From JAWHTC01 sp032586155 (lineage in GTDB: Bacteria; Pseudomonadota; Alphaproteobacteria; Rhodobacterales; Rhodobacteraceae): a stretch of 64,000 bases of DNA. The stretch covers positions 992,001-1,056,000 of the forward strand of contig NZ_JAWHTC010000001.1 in NCBI RefSeq assembly GCF_032586155.1, read 5' to 3'. Below the pieces are notes generated by a model. It had not been told where the DNA came from, did not search any database, and saw nothing but the letters and a program-made list of their open reading frames with translations. The translations under genes and the position numbers were made by a program. This document shows, piece by piece, positions 57,393-64,000 of the stretch (the stretch's first letter is position 1; each line of letters starts with the position of its first letter).

Positions 57393-59927
57393 TCAGGCCT
57401 TTTCGACCTTGCAGGCGCACTTCTTGTAGTCGGTCTCTTTCGACAGCGGGTCGGTGGCATCAAGCGTCAGCTTGTTGACCAGACGGCTGGCGTCGAACCA
57501 TGGCACGAACACGAGGCCCTTGGGCGGCCGGTTCCGGCCGCGGGTTTCGACCCGGGTGACGATCTCGCCGCGACGGGTCGAGATCTTGACCTTGGAGCCG
57601 TCCCGCAGCTTGCGTTTGCGGGCGTCGTCCTTGTGCATGTAGAGCACGGCGTCCGGCACGGCGCGATAGAGCTCGGGCACGCGGCGGGTCATCGACCCCG
57701 AGTGCCAGTGTTCCAGCACACGACCGGTGCAGAGCCAGAGGTCGAACTCGTCATCCGGGGCTTCTGCTGCCGGTTCGAACGGTGCGAAGATGATGTTCGC
57801 CCGGCCGTCCGGCTTGCCGTAGAAGTTGACGGTGTTCTCGTCGCCTTCGACATGCGGGTCATAGCCGCCGCGGAAGCGCCACAGCGTTTCCTTGCCGTCG
57901 ATCACTGGCCAGCGCAGGCCGCGGGCCTTGTGATAGGCATCGAACTCGGCCATTTCGTGACCTTTCTTCGGAATGCCTTCGATCGAGTTGAACTGGCGGT
58001 ACTCTTCGAACATGCCCTTCTGGACGTAGAAGCCGAAATCCGCACTCTCGTGGTTGTCGTATTCGTTGCCACGATCGTCCATGATCTTGCCGTCGAACGG
58101 GAACTTGTCGATCTCGCCATTGGCATAGAGCACATCGTAAAGCGTCTTGCCGGCGTATTCAGATTGGGCCACCAGCTCGGCGGGCCAGACGTCGTCGACC
58201 TTGACGTATTTCGAGAACTCCATGATCTGCCACATGTCCGATTTGGACTCGCCCGGTGCGGCAACCTGTTCGCGCCAGAACTGGGTCCGGCGTTCGGCGT
58301 TGCCATAGGCACCTTCCTTCTCGGCCCACATGGCGGTGGGCAGGATCAGGTCGGCCGCCATGGCCGAAACGGTCGGGTAGGGGTCCGACACGGTGACGAA
58401 GTTGTCGGGGTTGCGCCAGCCGGGCAGGCTTTCCTCGTTCATGTTGGCTGCGGCCTGCATGTTGTTATTACACATCACCCAGAAGCAGTTCATCACGCTG
58501 TCCTTGAGCGCCCGGTGCATGGCAACCGCGTGGATGAGCGTCGGGCCCTCATCCGATTTCGGACCCAGGATCGTGCCGGCAGGCAGTTTCCAGATCTTCT
58601 CGGCATAAGCGCGGTGCGCGTCTTTGGCGACCACCAGGTCTGCAGGCAGGCGGTGGGTGAAGGTGCCCACTTCGCGTGCGGTACCGCAGGCCGAAGGTTG
58701 ACCTGTGAGCGAGAACGGGCCATTGCCGGGTTCCGAGATTTTGCCCGTCAGCAGGTGGATATTGTAGACGTTGCCGTTGACCCAGACACCGCGGGTGTGC
58801 TGGTTGAAGCCCATGGTCCAGTACGAGACGACCTTTTTATTTGGGTCGGCATAGACTTGGGCCAGCTTTTCAAGCTGGTCGGCCGGCACGCCCGACAGTT
58901 CGGCTGTGTATTCCAGCGTGTAGGGCGACACCGCTTCGGCAAACTCCTCGAAGGTCATATCGCTCATCGCGCCCTTGTTGGGGTTCGCGGCTGCCTTCTG
59001 CAGCGGGTGCGAGTCGCGCAACCCGTAACCGATATCCGTGGTGGCGCGTTTGAAGTTGGTGTGGTTCTTGACGAACTCCTCGTTATACGCCTTGTTCTGG
59101 ATGATGTAGTTGGCGATGTAGTTGGTGATCGCCAAGTCGGTTTGCGGCGTGAAGGTCATGGAGTTGTCGGACAGTTCGTAGCAGCGATGCTCGAATGTCG
59201 ACAGGACATGCACTTCGCAGCCCGGTTTCGTCAAACGCGTGTTGGTCAGACGCGACCACAGGATTGGGTGCATCTCGGCCATGTTGGCGCCCCAGAGCAC
59301 AAACGCATCGGCATGCTCAAGGTCGTCATAGCATCCCATCGGTTCGTCGATACCGAAGGCGCGCATGAAGGCACCCACGGCCGAGGCCATGCAGTGACGC
59401 GCGTTGGGTTCAAGCGAGTTCGAGCGGAACCCGGCCTTAAGGAGTTTCGAGGCGGCATAGCCTTCCCACACCGTCCATTGGCCGGAACCGAACATGCCAA
59501 CACCCTTGGGCCCTTTGGCCTTGCGGGCGGCGACCCATTTGTCGGCCATGGTCTGGAAAGCTTCTTCCCAGCTGACCTCGGTGAAGTCGCCGTTCTTGTC
59601 GAACTTGCCGTCCGTCTTGCGCAGAAGCGGTGTGGTCAGGCGGTCCTTGCCATACATGATCTTGGTCAGGAAATAACCCTTGATGCAGTTCAGGCCCCGG
59701 TTCACGGGGGCGTCCGGGTCACCCTGGGTGGCGACAACCTTGCCGTCCTTGACGCCGACCAGCACGCTGCAGCCGGTGCCGCAGAAGCGGCAGGCTGTCT
59801 TGTCCCATCTGATCCCGTCATCGGCGTCCTGCGCCACGGCGGCCCCCGAAGGGAGGGTTACACCGGCGGTTGCCGCGGCGGCGGCGACCGCATTTGCCTT
59901 GATGAAGTCACGGCGATTAAGTGACAT
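57393..59927 (-). CDS. napA: Periplasmic nitrate reductase catalytic subunit NapA
   Basis: This is a full-length 844-residue molybdopterin enzyme. The Tat signal MSLNRRDFIKANAVAAA is followed by the 4Fe-4S ligands Cys46, Cys49, Cys53 and Cys81 (CRFCGTGC, NCIKGYF), and the Mo-ligand Cys179 in NARHCMAS. It reduces nitrate to nitrite in the periplasm. The ATG follows AAGGAGAAGC. A long open frame on the opposite strand is a shadow of GC-rich codon use. Order and length match E. coli-type NapA. Confidence 0.97.
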   Translation of the reverse strand: MSLNRRDFIKANAVAAAAATAGVTLPSGAAVAQDADDGIRWDKTACRFCGTGCSVLVGVKDGKVVATQGDPDAPVNRGLNCIKGYFLTKIMYGKDRLTTPLLRKTDGKFDKNGDFTEVSWEEAFQTMADKWVAARKAKGPKGVGMFGSGQWTVWEGYAASKLLKAGFRSNSLEPNARHCMASAVGAFMRAFGIDEPMGCYDDLEHADAFVLWGANMAEMHPILWSRLTNTRLTKPGCEVHVLSTFEHRCYELSDNSMTFTPQTDLAITNYIANYIIQNKAYNEEFVKNHTNFKRATTDIGYGLRDSHPLQKAAANPNKGAMSDMTFEEFAEAVSPYTLEYTAELSGVPADQLEKLAQVYADPNKKVVSYWTMGFNQHTRGVWVNGNVYNIHLLTGKISEPGNGPFSLTGQPSACGTAREVGTFTHRLPADLVVAKDAHRAYAEKIWKLPAGTILGPKSDEGPTLIHAVAMHRALKDSVMNCFWVMCNNNMQAAANMNEESLPGWRNPDNFVTVSDPYPTVSAMAADLILPTAMWAEKEGAYGNAERRTQFWREQVAAPGESKSDMWQIMEFSKYVKVDDVWPAELVAQSEYAGKTLYDVLYANGEIDKFPFDGKIMDDRGNEYDNHESADFGFYVQKGMFEEYRQFNSIEGIPKKGHEMAEFDAYHKARGLRWPVIDGKETLWRFRGGYDPHVEGDENTVNFYGKPDGRANIIFAPFEPAAEAPDDEFDLWLCTGRVLEHWHSGSMTRRVPELYRAVPDAVLYMHKDDARKRKLRDGSKVKISTRRGEIVTRVETRGRNRPPKGLVFVPWFDASRLVNKLTLDATDPLSKETDYKKCACKVEKA

Positions 59928-60005
59928 GGTTGCTTCTCCTTGACCTTCAAAATTGGATTTGTTGGTTTCTTTGTTATTGCTCAGCTGTTTTTCGTACGTT
60001 TCGTT

Positions 60006-60233
60006 CTATTCGGTGTATTCGTAGACCAGCGCGGTGTTGATCACGCCGTCGATCGAGTGGAACCCCATGATTGTGTCGCTGCAAAAAGCGCGTTCCGGAT
60101 GATCGACGGTGACCACCAGCTTGCCTTTCGGGTCGCTGGCATGGACCTCGACCGCTTCCAGCGCGGCCACTTCAGTTTCCACTGCGGCCGCCTTTTCCGG
60201 TTTCGAGTAGATGACAAGACTGCAGATCGTCAT
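60006..60233 (-). CDS. napD: NapA signal-peptide chaperone NapD
   Basis: The 75-residue ferredoxin-fold protein (MTICSLVIYSKPEK, KLVVTVDHPE, GVINTALVYEYTE) binds the Tat signal of NapA before export. The ATG at 60233 overlaps the napF stop by ATGA and lies 6 bases after AAAGGA; an ATG two codons upstream is too close to that site. The gap to napA is 78 bp. Confidence 0.9.
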   Translation of the reverse strand: MTICSLVIYSKPEKAAAVETEVAALEAVEVHASDPKGKLVVTVDHPERAFCSDTIMGFHSIDGVINTALVYEYTE

Positions 60234-60757
60234 GCGCATTCCTTTCGGTCTGCCGGGGCGATTTGCCCGGGTTGGGTGATACTGAGCGCCCCTTGCGGGC
60301 AACGCGTGGCGCAGGCGCCACAGCCAGTGCAACGGGCGGTGTCGATGAAGATATCGCTGCGCCCGCCTAGGGCTGGACGGAAGCGAATAGCGTCCTCGTC
60401 ACACCAGCTTTCGCAGGCGCGGCAGGACACGGCGTGGTATTCGAGGCAAGTGTCCGCAACGGCGGCCCGGACCGGCCAGGCATCTTCGGGCGCGCGGGTT
60501 TCTGCGAATGCCGATGCTTCGCAGGCCTCGGCGCAGGCACCGCAGAAGGTGCATTGCGCCTTGGCGAAGTTCACTTCCGGGTAGCCTCCCCGCCCTTGCA
60601 CCAGGATTTTCTGGGGGCAGGCGGCGATGCACTTGCTGCACGCCGTGCAGGCATCGAGGAACAACTCTTCGGGATGCGAGAAGGGCGGCCGAATTTTTGA
60701 TCCACCACCGCCGAACCTGCTGAACAGATCACGGCGCGAAAGTGGTGTTTGGCCCAT
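60230..60757 (-). CDS. napF: Ferredoxin-type protein NapF
   Basis: The 175-residue cytoplasmic iron-sulfur protein has several 4Fe-4S motifs (CTACSKCIAACP, CTFCGACAEACE, CTGCGACATRCP, plus CRACESWC). NapF is implicated in maturation of the NapA cluster. The ATG is preceded by GGAGAAGAATCC. It is the first gene of the nap operon; no napE or napK is visible upstream. Confidence 0.9.
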   Translation of the reverse strand: MGQTPLSRRDLFSRFGGGGSKIRPPFSHPEELFLDACTACSKCIAACPQKILVQGRGGYPEVNFAKAQCTFCGACAEACEASAFAETRAPEDAWPVRAAVADTCLEYHAVSCRACESWCDEDAIRFRPALGGRSDIFIDTARCTGCGACATRCPQGALSITQPGQIAPADRKECA

Positions 60758-60805
60758 GGATTCTTCTCCTGGGGGGAGAGGTAGACCCGTGGAAGAGGAG
60801 CAAAC

Positions 60806-60819
60806 TTAACAAAAATCAA
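60806..60819. promoter_or_regulatory. FNR/NnrR-type box of the nap operon
   Basis: TTAACAAAAATCAA matches the FNR/CRP-family half-sites (TTGAT-N4-ATCAA; NnrR variants use TTAAC or GTCAA). It is centred 55 bp before the napF start codon, a position compatible with activation under low oxygen or by nitric oxide. Confidence 0.65.
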
Positions 60820-60982
60820 GTTAGCGGAAACAAAGTCAGCTTCTTTTCTCGCGATAATGGTGAGTGGGCTCTTTGGTCGCACGCAGGGCCTCTGAAACCG
60901 TGCCGGCGTCTCCCGCGCGGGCGTTCTATTGATCCGGCTTCTGTTGGCGTCAGGACCGGGGTGAGTCCACGTCGTGAAAGCG

Positions 60983-61022
60983 CAAAAAAGCCCTCCAAGG
61001 TTCTCACCTTGAAGGGCTTTTT
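60983..61022 (-). terminator. Terminator downstream of tRNA-Asn
   Basis: AAGCCCTTCAAGG and CCTTGGAGGGCTT form a 13-bp stem (one G-T pair) followed by T-runs on both strands. It begins 2 bp after the tRNA-Asn CCA end on the minus strand. Confidence 0.85.
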
Positions 61023-61023
61023 A

Positions 61024-61098
61024 TGGCTCCGGCGGTAGGGATCGAACCTACGACCAATTGATTAACAGTCAACTGCTCTACCGCTGAGCTACGCCGGA
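61024..61098 (-). tRNA. tRNA-Asn (GUU)
   Basis: On the minus strand, acceptor TCCGGCG pairs with CGCCGGA, the anticodon loop CTGTTAA gives GTT, the T-loop is TTCGATC and CCA is encoded. Confidence 0.95.
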
Positions 61099-61179
61099 AC
61101 TGTGCGGCGTCATATAGCAACCGCATCTCGCGCCGTCCAGAAGATTTTCACCCATTGGGAAGGGTTTTTTGTGCCCGGT

Positions 61180-62100
61180 TCAGATCAGGCGGAATTCGGC
61201 ATCGGCAGACAGGCGGGGGGACGAAGAAACGCGCCTTTTCAACGTTAAATCAACGAGATGAGCGAAGACATTGCGGGTGGCGGCACCGATCAGGGCTGCG
61301 GGCACATCGGTATAGATGCTTGTGGCAAGCGCATAGGCCGTGGCCGGGCCGTCGGACAGGCGGGTGAGAATCTCGGCCTCGCGGGCATTGCGGTGCGAAA
61401 TCAACCAGTCGAGCCGCCCGGCCGGGTCGGCAATAGGGGCACCATGGCCGGAATGGAAGACGCGCCATTTTCGGCGTTGCAGCCGGGCGCAGGAGGCCAT
61501 GAAATCGGTCAGGTCCCCATCCGGAGGCGAGACCAGCGAACTGGCCCAGCCCATAACGTGATCGCCGCAAAACAGTGCGTTGTCCCATTCGAAGCTGAGG
61601 TGGTTGCCGTAGTGGCCGGGCGTGTGAATGGCGCGCAGCGACCAGCCGTCCCCGTCAACGGTTTCTCCATCGGTGAGTGTGATGTCGGGGTGAAAGGCGG
61701 CATCAACCCCTTCGCCGCCACCAGCCAACCCGCCAGCCGCCAGTTGTTGCATGACCTCGGAGCGACCGGCCTGCCAGTCGCCCAGGGCGAGGACCGGGGC
61801 TCCGCTGGCCTTGGACAGAGCGCGCGTCAGAGGGGAATGGTCGACATGGGAATGGGTGACAAAGATATGGGTGATCTCCTGCCCCGGTTGTACCGCGTCG
61901 AGAATCGCCTGCAGGTGCGACGCGTTTTCCGGGCCGGGGTCAATCACCGCAAGCCCGTGGTCGCCCAGGATATAGGTGTTGGTGCCGCGATAAGTCATCG
62001 GCGACGGGTTGGGGCAGAGCACCCGGCGCAGGCCGGGCTCAAGCACCATTGCCGCACCAGTCGGCGGGTTGAAATCGTCGGGAGGCAGGGGGGAGGACAT
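61180..62100 (-). CDS. MBL-fold metallo-hydrolase (LACTB2-like)
   Basis: The 306-residue protein has the metallo-beta-lactamase motif THSHVDHSPL, preceded by NTYILG and VIDPGPENASH, then TPGHYGNHLSF and FCGDHVMGW, with a C-terminal winged-helix-like segment (about 235-300). This is the layout of LACTB2-type proteins, which in animals cut RNA; bacterial members are uncharacterised hydrolases. AGGAAGAAAGAG precedes the ATG. It is divergent from the histidine kinase, 42 bp apart. Confidence 0.85.
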   Translation of the reverse strand: MSSPLPPDDFNPPTGAAMVLEPGLRRVLCPNPSPMTYRGTNTYILGDHGLAVIDPGPENASHLQAILDAVQPGQEITHIFVTHSHVDHSPLTRALSKASGAPVLALGDWQAGRSEVMQQLAAGGLAGGGEGVDAAFHPDITLTDGETVDGDGWSLRAIHTPGHYGNHLSFEWDNALFCGDHVMGWASSLVSPPDGDLTDFMASCARLQRRKWRVFHSGHGAPIADPAGRLDWLISHRNAREAEILTRLSDGPATAYALATSIYTDVPAALIGAATRNVFAHLVDLTLKRRVSSSPRLSADAEFRLI

Positions 62101-62142
62101 GCGCGCTCTTTCTTCCTGATTGGATTGGGCCTAGGAATAGGC

Positions 62143-63456
62143 ATGTTTTTCGGATGGCTCAAACGCTATATGCCGCGCTCGCTCTATGGGCGGGCGGCAC
62201 TGATTCTGATCCTGCCTGTGGTGCTGTTGCAACTGGTGGTGTCGATCGTGTTCGTTCAGCGCCATTTCGAAGGGGTGACTCAGCAGATGGCGAACACCGC
62301 CAGCCGCGAGATCCGGCTGGTGATGAATACGCTGGAAAGCGGTTCCGAGGTGATGCAGGGGAGCGCTGGTCTATCCGAGCAGTTGGAAATTGCTGTGACG
62401 CCTCTGGTGGCGGCGCAGGTGCCGGACGGCAACCATCGCCGGTGGTATGACTTCTCCGGGCTGATCATGCTGGAGGAGTTCAACCGGTTGGTGCCGGGGT
62501 TGCTTGCGGTGGACTTGCCGGACGATCACGTGGTGCGCTTCTATGTGCAGACAGAAACCGCCGGGCCGGTGATGCTGGAATTCGACCGCCTCAGGGTGTC
62601 GGCGCGCAATCCGCACCAGCTCTTTGCCAACATGATCTTTTTCGGCATCCTGCTGACTGTGATCGCCTTCATCTACCTGCGCAATCAGCTGCGGCCGATC
62701 AAGCGGTTGTCGCGGGCGGCCGAGGCCTTCGGGCGCGGGCGCAACGTGCCGTTCCGGCCCACCGGCGCGATAGAGGTGCGGGCGGCAGGCAATGCGTTTC
62801 TGGACATGCGCGCCCGGATCGAGCGGCAGATCGAGCAGCGTACGCTGATGCTGTCGGGCGTGAGCCACGATTTGCGCACGCCGTTGACGCGGATGAAGCT
62901 GGGCCTGTCGCTGCTCGATGAGGAGGATCGTGCGCCGCTCAAGCGCGACGTGGAAGAGATGCAGCGGTTGCTGGATGAGTTCCTGTCCTTTGTCCGCGAT
63001 GCCTCGGAGGGCGAGGCCGAACCGGTTGACCCGATTGCGTTGGTGAATCAGCTTGTCGAAGATTGCCAACGGGCGGGCGATGCGGTGGTGATGCTGCCGT
63101 CTGTTGGATCGGGCGAAGTTGGTTTGCGACCGGTGGCGATGCGCCGGGCGGTGGAAAACCTGATTTCCAACGCGGTGCGTTACGGCAAGCAGGCTGAGGT
63201 GTCGGTGGAACTGACCGAGAAGAGCTTGCGCATTCGGGTCGAGGATGACGGGCCGGGTATCCCGGCAGATCGTCGCGAAGAGGCGATGCGGCCTTTTTCA
63301 AGACTGGATTCGGCCCGCAACCAGAACAGCGGGTCCGGGGTTGGACTGGGACTGGCGATCGCGGTCGACGTGGCGCGCGCCCATGGCGGGGTGCTGCGTC
63401 TTGGCAAAAGCAAGAAGCTCGGTGGATTGCGGGCGGATATTGTCGTGGCGCGGTAA
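62143..63456 (+). CDS. EnvZ-like sensor histidine kinase
   Basis: The 437-residue membrane kinase has TM1 (about 15-37), a periplasmic sensor region of about 130 residues, TM2 (about 165-185), a HAMP linker (RNQLRPIKRLSRAAEAFGRG), the phospho-acceptor His242 in SGVSHDLRTPLTRMK, and ATPase boxes N (NLISNAVRYG), G1 (DDGPGI) and G2 (GVGLGLAIA). In alphaproteobacteria this family pairs with an OmpR regulator, but no regulator gene is next to it here. The start at 62143 follows CTAGGAATAGG; a much longer upstream open frame is antisense to the MBL gene. Confidence 0.9.
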   Translation: MFFGWLKRYMPRSLYGRAALILILPVVLLQLVVSIVFVQRHFEGVTQQMANTASREIRLVMNTLESGSEVMQGSAGLSEQLEIAVTPLVAAQVPDGNHRRWYDFSGLIMLEEFNRLVPGLLAVDLPDDHVVRFYVQTETAGPVMLEFDRLRVSARNPHQLFANMIFFGILLTVIAFIYLRNQLRPIKRLSRAAEAFGRGRNVPFRPTGAIEVRAAGNAFLDMRARIERQIEQRTLMLSGVSHDLRTPLTRMKLGLSLLDEEDRAPLKRDVEEMQRLLDEFLSFVRDASEGEAEPVDPIALVNQLVEDCQRAGDAVVMLPSVGSGEVGLRPVAMRRAVENLISNAVRYGKQAEVSVELTEKSLRIRVEDDGPGIPADRREEAMRPFSRLDSARNQNSGSGVGLGLAIAVDVARAHGGVLRLGKSKKLGGLRADIVVAR

Positions 63457-63459
63457 GGG

Positions 63460-63534
63460 TGGTTGCAGCGCCTGGGGTCGAACCAGCAACCAAGGTGTTA
63501 TGAGCGCCGCGCTCTGCCGCGGAGCTACGCTGCA
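63460..63534 (-). tRNA. tRNA-like gene with CAT anticodon (Met or Ile2), atypical stems
   Basis: Acceptor TGCAGCG pairs fully with CGCTGCA, the D-arm GCTC/GAGC is intact, the loop CTCATAA gives anticodon CAT and CCA is encoded. The anticodon stem CGGCG/CACCT has two mismatches and the T-stem has one (G-G at its base). It may be a weak, functional tRNA or a decaying copy. Its 3' end lies 4 bp after the kinase stop. Confidence 0.6.
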
Positions 63535-63536
63535 AT

Positions 63537-63610
63537 TGGCACGGGTGGTAGGAATTGAACCCACATCTTCAGGGTTGGAAGCTGATGTTCTACCGTTGAA
63601 CTACACCCGC
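63537..63610 (-). tRNA. tRNA gene with glycine-like body; anticodon reads CCA by standard geometry
   Basis: Acceptor GCGGGTG pairs with CACCCGT (one G-T), the D-arm GTTC/GAAC and the T-arm are complete, the variable loop has 4 bases as in tRNA-Gly, and CCA is encoded with a G discriminator. The anticodon arm TCAGC-TTCCAAC-CCTGA puts CCA (Trp) at 34-36, while a shift by one base would give TCC (Gly) but pair badly. Identity is therefore unresolved. Confidence 0.65.
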
Positions 63611-63907
63611 GTATTGCGGGCGACATGCAAAAGCGTCGCCACTGTTTAGTGCCGTCGCCATTTCCTCGATATGTGCATGATCAGTTTCATGGCGGAACCA
63701 CTACCTTAAGGGTGAGTCTTGGTCAATCCGCCTCACGTGTCCACAGCAGCATTCTATGTTGGCTATGTGGTGGCCCTGGCGTGATGCCTTCGGGGAAACT
63801 GCGGGTCTCATTCTCCCGAAGGCTGCAAAATGCTCCTGATTTTACCCACGTCGCGCACTGGGAGAGCAGTGGTGATAAGTTTTAAGTTATTGAAAAAAGG
63901 ATAAAAT
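63611..63907. other. Intergenic gap between tRNA genes
   Basis: No gene is supported here. A 9-bp inverted repeat (GCCTTCGGG at 63786, CCCGAAGGC at 63815) with a 20-base loop is the only clear structure. The right part is AT-rich. Confidence 0.45.
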
Positions 63908-63981
63908 TGGAGCGGGTAACGGGAATCGAACCCGTAACTAAAGCTTGGGAAGCTGCCGTGATACCTTTTCACCATACCCGC
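63908..63981 (-). tRNA. tRNA-Gly (CCC)
   Basis: Acceptor GCGGGTA pairs with TACCCGC, the D-arm is GTGA/TCAC, the anticodon arm GCAGC-TTCCCAA-GCTTT gives CCC, the T-loop is TTCGATT and CCA is encoded. The anticodon stem has one mismatch. Confidence 0.9.
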
Positions 63982-64000
63982 GCTCGAGGCGTGAGATAGC

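Noticed and set aside
57213..59924. Very long plus-strand open frame opposite napA
   Set aside because: It mirrors the codon positions of napA, has no domain or ribosome site, and napA shows all expected motifs. It is a GC-bias shadow.
61258..62142. N-terminal extension of the histidine kinase frame
   Set aside because: It is antisense to the MBL hydrolase. The kinase begins naturally at 62143 with a membrane helix and a ribosome site.

Overview
The window looks like chromosomal DNA of an alphaproteobacterium of the Rhodobacterales (Roseobacter-type). This rests on the high GC content, alphaproteobacterial versions of Lon, the HU-like protein and the protocatechuate 4,5-cleavage genes, and several copies of a short intergenic element (GAGTATTT..CCAAGAAAGA or GATATTTTTGGTCAGATGAAG) that I associate with that order. 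Most genes are tightly packed, with ATGA or TGATG start/stop overlaps. I see no CRISPR array and no intact insertion sequence.

Layout. Positions 1-5.8 kb hold housekeeping and small genes: a secreted protein, an XRE regulator with two membrane helices, lon, a small membrane peptide, an HU-like protein, tRNA-Val(CAC) with a decayed tandem copy of its 3' end, and a histidine phosphatase. tRNA-Val(UAC) and an orphan phage-type tailspike protein follow (5.8-8.2 kb), then a secreted protein, an acyl-CoA synthetase and a THUMP/RlmL-type RNA methyltransferase (8.3-11.8 kb).

The most distinctive region is a single 12.8-kb operon at 11966-24758. It has iorA, iorB, a flavin/[2Fe-2S] reductase, a small membrane protein, Rieske oxygenase alpha and beta subunits, a CoA ligase, a thiolase-fold protein without the nucleophilic cysteine, a DUF35 protein fused to a degenerate SDR, a cyclase-family metal hydrolase, an SDR and a hotdog thioesterase. 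Together these could make an arylacetyl-CoA, oxygenate its ring and cut off the side chain by a retro-aldol step, resembling ibuprofen (ipf) and indole-3-acetate (iad) catabolism. The substrate cannot be read from sequence; indole-3-acetate/indolepyruvate via isatin is my leading guess. At 24.8-35.5 kb lies a complete protocatechuate 4,5-cleavage route (pobA, two ligAB pairs, ligC, ligI, galD/ligU, galB, ligK) around a LysR regulator with two tandem HTH domains, plus a periplasmic binding protein.

At 35.7-48.9 kb lies reductive pyrimidine catabolism (preT, preA, amidohydrolase, dihydropyrimidinase, a four-gene NMT1/THI5-type ABC transporter) with two RutR-like TetR regulators and RutR-type operators. 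An rtcB-prfH RNA-repair/ribosome-rescue pair is inserted in it, preceded by a candidate 14-residue leader peptide and a strong hairpin. After tRNA-Pro come a phosphonate-type ABC transporter with a HAD protein (49.4-53.8 kb, apparently lower GC), then napFDAGHBC periplasmic nitrate reductase on the minus strand with an FNR/NnrR-type box, tRNA-Asn, an MBL hydrolase, an EnvZ-like histidine kinase and three minus-strand tRNA genes, two of them atypical.
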